A DNA stretch of 64,000 nt from Oscillospiraceae bacterium (GTDB lineage Bacteria; Bacillota; Clostridia; Oscillospirales; Oscillospiraceae), in contig JAEEKA010000098.1 of the NCBI GenBank assembly GCA_016282135.1, positions 1 through 64,000 of the forward strand, in the 5' to 3' direction. Of the stretch, positions 63,901 to 64,000 are shown piece after piece. How positions within the stretch are numbered: position 1 is the first letter of the stretch; the number at the start of each line of letters is the position of its first letter. The notes under the pieces were generated by a model. That model saw only the letters and a program-made list of their open reading frames with translations, was not told where the DNA came from and made no database searches. Made by a program: the position numbers and the translations under genes.

Positions 63901-64000
63901 CCGGCTACACCTTCCTGGGCTGGGTCACCGCCTCCTACAACAACGTGACCACCATGCCCAACGTTCTGACCGGCTCCTACGCCCCCACCGGCGATGTGAC
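60969..64000 (+). CDS. Secreted papain-family cysteine protease, 3' end cut by window
   Basis: At least 1010 residues. Residues 1-28 are a signal peptide (MRQTGKKLLALCLTALLILG...ALA). The peptidase C1 domain (about 80-335) holds the full catalytic set: Q99 and C105 in VKNQNPYGTCWAF, H281 in GNHAVTVVGWDD, N313 in IKNSWGSSWG. Then comes a lectin-like beta domain common in clostridial C1 proteases, and InlB-type beta-grasp repeats (YTFVGWTDA, YTFLGWVTA), a ricin-like or cell-binding region with WSGKYVITSG, and two CxxC modules (YCATCGQEMSRTHRT, YCTRCNAELSRTHTT). The ATG at 60969 is preferred over 60948 because AGAGGAG precedes it and the signal peptide begins there. Likely a cell-surface or shed enzyme that degrades proteins, possibly host ones. 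The end lies outside the window. Confidence 0.9.
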   Translation, partial: MRQTGKKLLALCLTALLILGLLPTAALAVGSGQGTADKPAAIQSGYIPMDYVGGRAITDAYTRGDSETVNKLSSRYTRAALPSSYDSRSYGYITSVKNQNPYGTCWAFGTMAPIETYMIKHGIINDNTGAAATTSMDLSEYHLAWFNYTNAYDKLGMLTGDSSKPLGDTFLDQGGNGAMATFTMMRWTGPASEATSALKYSNASTSGLNSQYAYNYNVAHVTDVTWIPVSNRDAVKEAIMEYGAATISYYHSDSYYNSSTGAYCFKQSAAYGSNNYQYGNHAVTVVGWDDNYSKSNFKSSYGPSSNGAWIIKNSWGSSWGKSGYFYLSYEDSASLNDTCFFYKVANLDNYANCYQYDGTCNVANYQSMGNNCQIANIFTANGSESLKAVAIAPWDEATTYTLKIYKNPSSASNPTSGTLMTTQNGYFEYSGYYTIPLDTPVSLAAGDKFAVVFTLSTPSPDPDDGKYVHIPYDASAKISWAQWTHANHGNTSYYKEANGSWTDVPDNGDFRIKAYTDDASYTVTAVSNNTSYGTVSVNGNKITATPKNGYYVSDAQVTSGTATVSINGNIITVNPSSDCTVRVIFSVKPQLTVNFMACGASAGSQTAYINDTITLPATATAVNGYTFVGWTDAQIAETTNKPSYYAPGAAYTVTANATLYALYTRTEGSNEIIYEIVAEPITDWSGKYVITSGKDSNMYVLKGLSGDTSYESASAGGTVTFANSGMTLNNGVLRNVNNAYVFEAAPAGSGYSLKNLSTNTYMGSYNSYLYSRASYSASYCVWGLEYDTYNICMKVSNAASSNYPYMVKGSNSYFVINSGYTTNKTQLWKQTTASTTYYNTNPSAAVHTHTAAAAVQENVVAATCTAAGSYDEVVYCATCGQEMSRTHRTIAALGHNAGSPVQENYVAPTATTDGGYDTVVYCTRCNAELSRTHTTLPATGVTTYYTVSFSVPNGVTAPASQTVAAGSSINLPTASAPSGYTFLGWVTASYNNVTTMPNVLTGSYAPTGDV

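Overview
The window is a GC-rich, gene-dense chromosomal segment whose gene content points to a Gram-positive anaerobe of the Clostridia, most likely a gut Oscillospiraceae-type bacterium. The evidence is S-layer-homology surface proteins, a T-box-controlled valS, the DOXP genes ispD/ispF, a YgfK/SsnA pair, clostridial histidine fermentation genes, SpoIIE/STAS partner-switching modules, AGGAGG-type ribosome sites and sigma-A-like promoters. The family assignment is inference; no rRNA gene is present to fix it.

Layout. 1-4.4 kb: end of a histidine-utilisation operon (hutU without its 5' end, hutI, ftcD, fchA) converting urocanate to glutamate and methenyl-THF. 4.4-6.5 kb: a stand-alone reverse transcriptase, a structured spacer and a small protein of unknown function, all on the minus strand behind a consensus promoter. 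6.7-8.5 kb: a first Na/Pi-type transporter with a PhoU domain. 8.7-17.5 kb: a long minus-strand run that begins with a STAS protein and a decayed SpoIIE-type phosphatase, then a STAS-kinase-HATPase fusion, a PHP phosphoesterase, a PreA-like dihydropyrimidine dehydrogenase, a MATE-HATPase fusion, a DUF218 membrane protein and an L,D-transpeptidase. 17.8-18.8 kb: a VanX-like dipeptidase and tRNA-Ala(GGC). 18.9-24.4 kb: ispF, ispD, murD, a DIP1984-family protein, a SpoU methyltransferase and a lipoprotein. 24.5-29.5 kb: an atypical type IIA topoisomerase pair and a HAD phosphatase. 29.6-33.3 kb: asparaginase, GtrA protein, GH25 lysozyme lipoprotein and CapA-like protein. 33.4-38.4 kb: fakA-like, Gls24-like, and valS with its T-box leader. 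38.6-44.7 kb: a His/Ser-rich zinc-ribbon membrane protein, two very small membrane proteins, ygfK and ssnA. 44.8-53.9 kb: a 1520-residue surface protein made of five tandem repeats plus three SLH domains, a second SLH membrane protein, and an MBOAT/AlgJ-like polysaccharide O-acetylation pair. 54-58.3 kb: a second Na/Pi-PhoU transporter divergent from a PhoB/PhoR-like two-component system. 58.3-60.5 kb: rhaD, an HD protein and an MBL-fold hydrolase. 60.9-64 kb: a secreted papain-family protease that runs off the window.

Themes. The cell ferments amino acids and nucleobases (hut, PreA, YgfK/SsnA, asparaginase), decorates and remodels its envelope (SLH proteins, O-acetylation, L,D-transpeptidase, VanX, GH25, MurD, CapA) and senses phosphate (PhoBR next to a Na/Pi carrier). 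The most unusual items are the reverse transcriptase locus, the partner-switching cluster with a dead phosphatase, the five-repeat surface protein, and a family of small intergenic hairpins ending in CTAC, one of which supplies a stop codon and two of which sit between the T-box terminator and valS.
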